Assembly: GCA_002423365.1 (NCBI GenBank)
Contig: DIVU01000003.1
Coordinates: 1 to 7,470, forward strand
Length of the DNA stretch: 7,470 nt
Origin: Desulfuromonadaceae bacterium UBA6124
GTDB lineage: Bacteria > Desulfobacterota > Desulfuromonadia > Desulfuromonadales > Trichloromonadaceae
Direction of reading: 5' to 3'
Below the pieces are notes generated by a model that made no database searches, was not told the DNA's origin, and saw only the letters and a program-made list of their open reading frames with translations. The stretch's first letter is position 1, and each line of letters starts with the position of its first letter. Made by a program: the position numbers and the translations under genes. Below are positions 6,129 through 7,470 of the stretch, piece by piece.

Positions 6129-6398
6129 ATGAGCTATCCCAACAAACCGGCCCGGCCGGCCGCTCCCCGTCGCCGCTTTACTCGCCGCAAAGGCTGCCGC
6201 TTCTGTGGCGACAAGACCCTGAAGATCGATTACAAAGAGATTCGGACCTTGCGGTATTTTGTTTCCGAGCGCGGCAAGATTGTTCCCCGTCGTATCTCTG
6301 GGAATTGCGCGATCCATCAGCGCAAGGTCACCGAAGCGATCAAGCGCGCCCGCAATATCGCGCTGCTGCCCTTCACTTCGGGCCACAACGTCGATTAG
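6129..6398 (+). CDS. rpsR: 30S ribosomal protein S18, zinc-binding type
   Basis: Small-subunit platform protein that forms a heterodimer with S6. It has 89 residues. The basic N-terminus is rich in Arg, Pro and Ala. Cys23, Cys26, Cys60 and His63 (CRFC and CAIH) form a potential zinc-binding set, so this is the C+ form of S18, unlike the zinc-free E. coli protein. The core includes DYKEIRTLRYFVSERGKI and PRRISGNCAIHQRKVTEAIKRAR. The Shine-Dalgarno AGGAGA (6115-6120) is 8 bases before the ATG. No terminator separates it from rpsF or from the next gene, which starts 15 bases later. Many bacteria that carry a C+ S18 also have a zinc-free paralogue induced by zinc shortage; none is seen in this window. 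Confidence 0.97.
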   Translation: MSYPNKPARPAAPRRRFTRRKGCRFCGDKTLKIDYKEIRTLRYFVSERGKIVPRRISGNCAIHQRKVTEAIKRARNIALLPFTSGHNVD

Positions 6399-6413
6399 TC
6401 GGGGGACGAACCG

Positions 6414-7361
6414 GTGCGTTTTACCCCTGGGACGTCTGGGCCAGCGGCTCTGTTCCAGTTGCTCGGAGCCGCCGCGACCCTAGGCCTGCTCTGGGCCTCT
6501 GGAATACTCGGCCCAGCCGGTATGATTCTGGCGATGCTCAGCCCGTTGCCAGCCGCCTATGTGCAGCTGCGTCAGGGCCTGGCGTCCGGTCTGGGAGTCG
6601 TCTTTCTCGTTGCCGGTATTTTGTGGCTGCTCGATGGCCCCGGTGGGGTGCTCCTTTACCTGCTGCAGTTTGGTCTGGCTTCCCTGATTCTGCCGCGTTT
6701 CCTGACAAAGGGGCAGGCCTGGGATCGAGCGATAGGGGCAACCGCCCTGATTGGAACGCTGCTTTCGGTGTCGTTGCTCTTCGCCTACGCTCAATATGTC
6801 GGGCAATCCACCGAAACGGTGGTCACAGGCTATATCCAGGGCGAGTTGGCCAAGGTTGACGAGTTTTATCAGCAGGCGGAGCTGACCCCGACCCAAGCGG
6901 AGGAGCTCAAGGCGCTTACCGCAGGCACCGCCGATTATCTCCTTAAGGCCTATCCCGCGCTGATCATGGTTGCCAACAGCGCCTTGCTGTTGCTGGTACT
7001 CATCCTGCTGGCGCGGTTCTCCCAGGGACATTATCGGATACCCGGACCGCCTCTCTATCTTTGGAAGGCTCCGGAAGTTCTGATCTGGGGGGTTATCCTC
7101 GGGGGATTCGGGGTTTTCTTCGCGGCCGGGTTGCCCCAACAGCTGTCCGTCAACCTCCTGACCCTGCTTCTGCCGGTTTATTTTCTGCAAGGCATGGCGG
7201 TGGTGGCGCATTTTTTCCAGCGTCGCGGGACCGCACCTTTCCTGCGGGTGCTGGGGTATATGATGCTGGTTATCGTCAATCCCCTGCCGGCCGTCGTCAC
7301 CGGTATCGGCATCTTCGATTTGTGGCTGGATTTTCGTAACCCTAAAGTAAAAAAGACCTAG
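6414..7361 (+). CDS. DUF2232 (YybS-like) polytopic membrane protein
   Basis: Function unknown. The protein has 315 residues, with about nine hydrophobic stretches: roughly 11-30, 33-51, 54-73, 75-95, 105-129, 180-201, 219-240, 244-268 and 276-302. A hydrophilic, Glu/Gln-rich segment (130-178) lies between the fifth and sixth and probably forms an extramembrane domain. The FLQGMAVVAHFF segment (257-268) and the C-terminal FDLWLDFRNP resemble conserved parts of the DUF2232/YybS family, which is often encoded between rpsR and rplI in Desulfuromonadales and near rplI in Bacillus. The start is GTG with GGGGGA 7 bases upstream. The next in-frame ATG (codon 36) would remove the first membrane segment. 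It is probably translated from the rpsF operon mRNA. A role in transport or envelope function is only a guess. Confidence 0.85.
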   Translation: MRFTPGTSGPAALFQLLGAAATLGLLWASGILGPAGMILAMLSPLPAAYVQLRQGLASGLGVVFLVAGILWLLDGPGGVLLYLLQFGLASLILPRFLTKGQAWDRAIGATALIGTLLSVSLLFAYAQYVGQSTETVVTGYIQGELAKVDEFYQQAELTPTQAEELKALTAGTADYLLKAYPALIMVANSALLLLVLILLARFSQGHYRIPGPPLYLWKAPEVLIWGVILGGFGVFFAAGLPQQLSVNLLTLLLPVYFLQGMAVVAHFFQRRGTAPFLRVLGYMMLVIVNPLPAVVTGIGIFDLWLDFRNPKVKKT

Positions 7362-7387
7362 ATCTTTTATAGAGGAGATCACGATTC

Positions 7388-7470
7388 ATGAATATCATTC
7401 TTACTGAAAATGTGGAGAACCTTGGCACGATCGGCCAGCTGGTCAAGGTCAAGCCCGGTTATGCCCGGAA
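7388..7470 (+). CDS. rplI: 50S ribosomal protein L9, 5' part only
   Basis: Large-subunit protein that binds 23S rRNA near the L1 stalk. Only 27 codons and two bases are present; the gene runs off the right edge. The visible N-terminus MNIILTENVENLGTIGQLV continues into KVKPGYAR, matching the conserved rRNA-binding N-terminal domain of L9 (typically ILLEDVENLGKKGDVV, then VKxGYARN). A strong Shine-Dalgarno (AGAGGAG at 7371-7377) lies 10 bases before the ATG. The gene begins 26 bases after the DUF2232 stop and completes the familiar S6-S18-L9 operon. Replicative helicase dnaB often follows in related genomes, beyond this window. Confidence 0.95.
   Translation, partial: MNIILTENVENLGTIGQLVKVKPGYAR

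Noticed and set aside
6122..6859. A 245-codon plus-strand frame across rpsR and the DUF2232 gene
   Set aside because: It overlaps two well-supported genes in another frame and reads as arginine/serine-rich shadow sequence.
7351..7368. AAAAGA/TCTTTT hairpin at the end of the DUF2232 gene
   Set aside because: Six A/T-rich pairs with a 6-base loop and no following U run; too weak for a terminator, and rplI is expected to be co-transcribed.

Overview
The window is a compact, almost entirely plus-strand housekeeping locus. In order it holds tRNA-Gln(UUG), prs, rplY (ctc type), pth, hppA, ychF, rpsF, rpsR, a DUF2232 membrane protein gene and the first 27 codons of rplI. The order prs-rplY-pth-ychF-rpsF-rpsR-DUF2232-rplI, the two-domain L25, the zinc-type S18 and the moderately high G+C with C/G-rich third positions recall the Desulfuromonadales/Geobacterales group (Desulfuromonas, Pelobacter and Geobacter relatives). 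This assignment comes from remembered gene order and protein character, not from a search.

Region by region. Positions 10-84 are a complete tRNA-Gln with encoded CCA. It is followed by a strong rho-independent terminator (131-166) that ends just before the prs ribosome binding site. Positions 188-2383 hold prs, rplY and pth, closely spaced and probably co-transcribed; prs uses GTG and pth uses TTG as start codon. Positions 2413-4428 hold hppA, a membrane-bound ion-pumping pyrophosphatase with the sequence signature of the K+-dependent class. A 13-bp hairpin (4453-4482) separates it from ychF (4507-5601), a universal Obg-family ATPase. A 131-nt leader (5602-5732) precedes rpsF and contains a structure that could mask the rpsF Shine-Dalgarno. 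From 5733 on, rpsF, rpsR, the DUF2232 gene and rplI form a ribosomal protein operon that runs off the right edge.

How the genes fit together. Most serve translation: tRNA-Gln, L25, peptidyl-tRNA hydrolase, YchF, S6, S18 and L9. Prs makes PRPP for nucleotides, His and Trp. HppA recovers energy from the pyrophosphate that PRPP-using and polymerising reactions release, so its presence here makes metabolic sense, although it is not a usual member of this cluster as I recall it.

I see no mobile element, CRISPR array, phage gene or defence system, and no plainly new biological system. The items most worth a second look are in the non-coding RNA: the terminator abutting prs, the hairpin abutting ychF and the SD-masking fold before rpsF. 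The placement of hppA is also worth checking.
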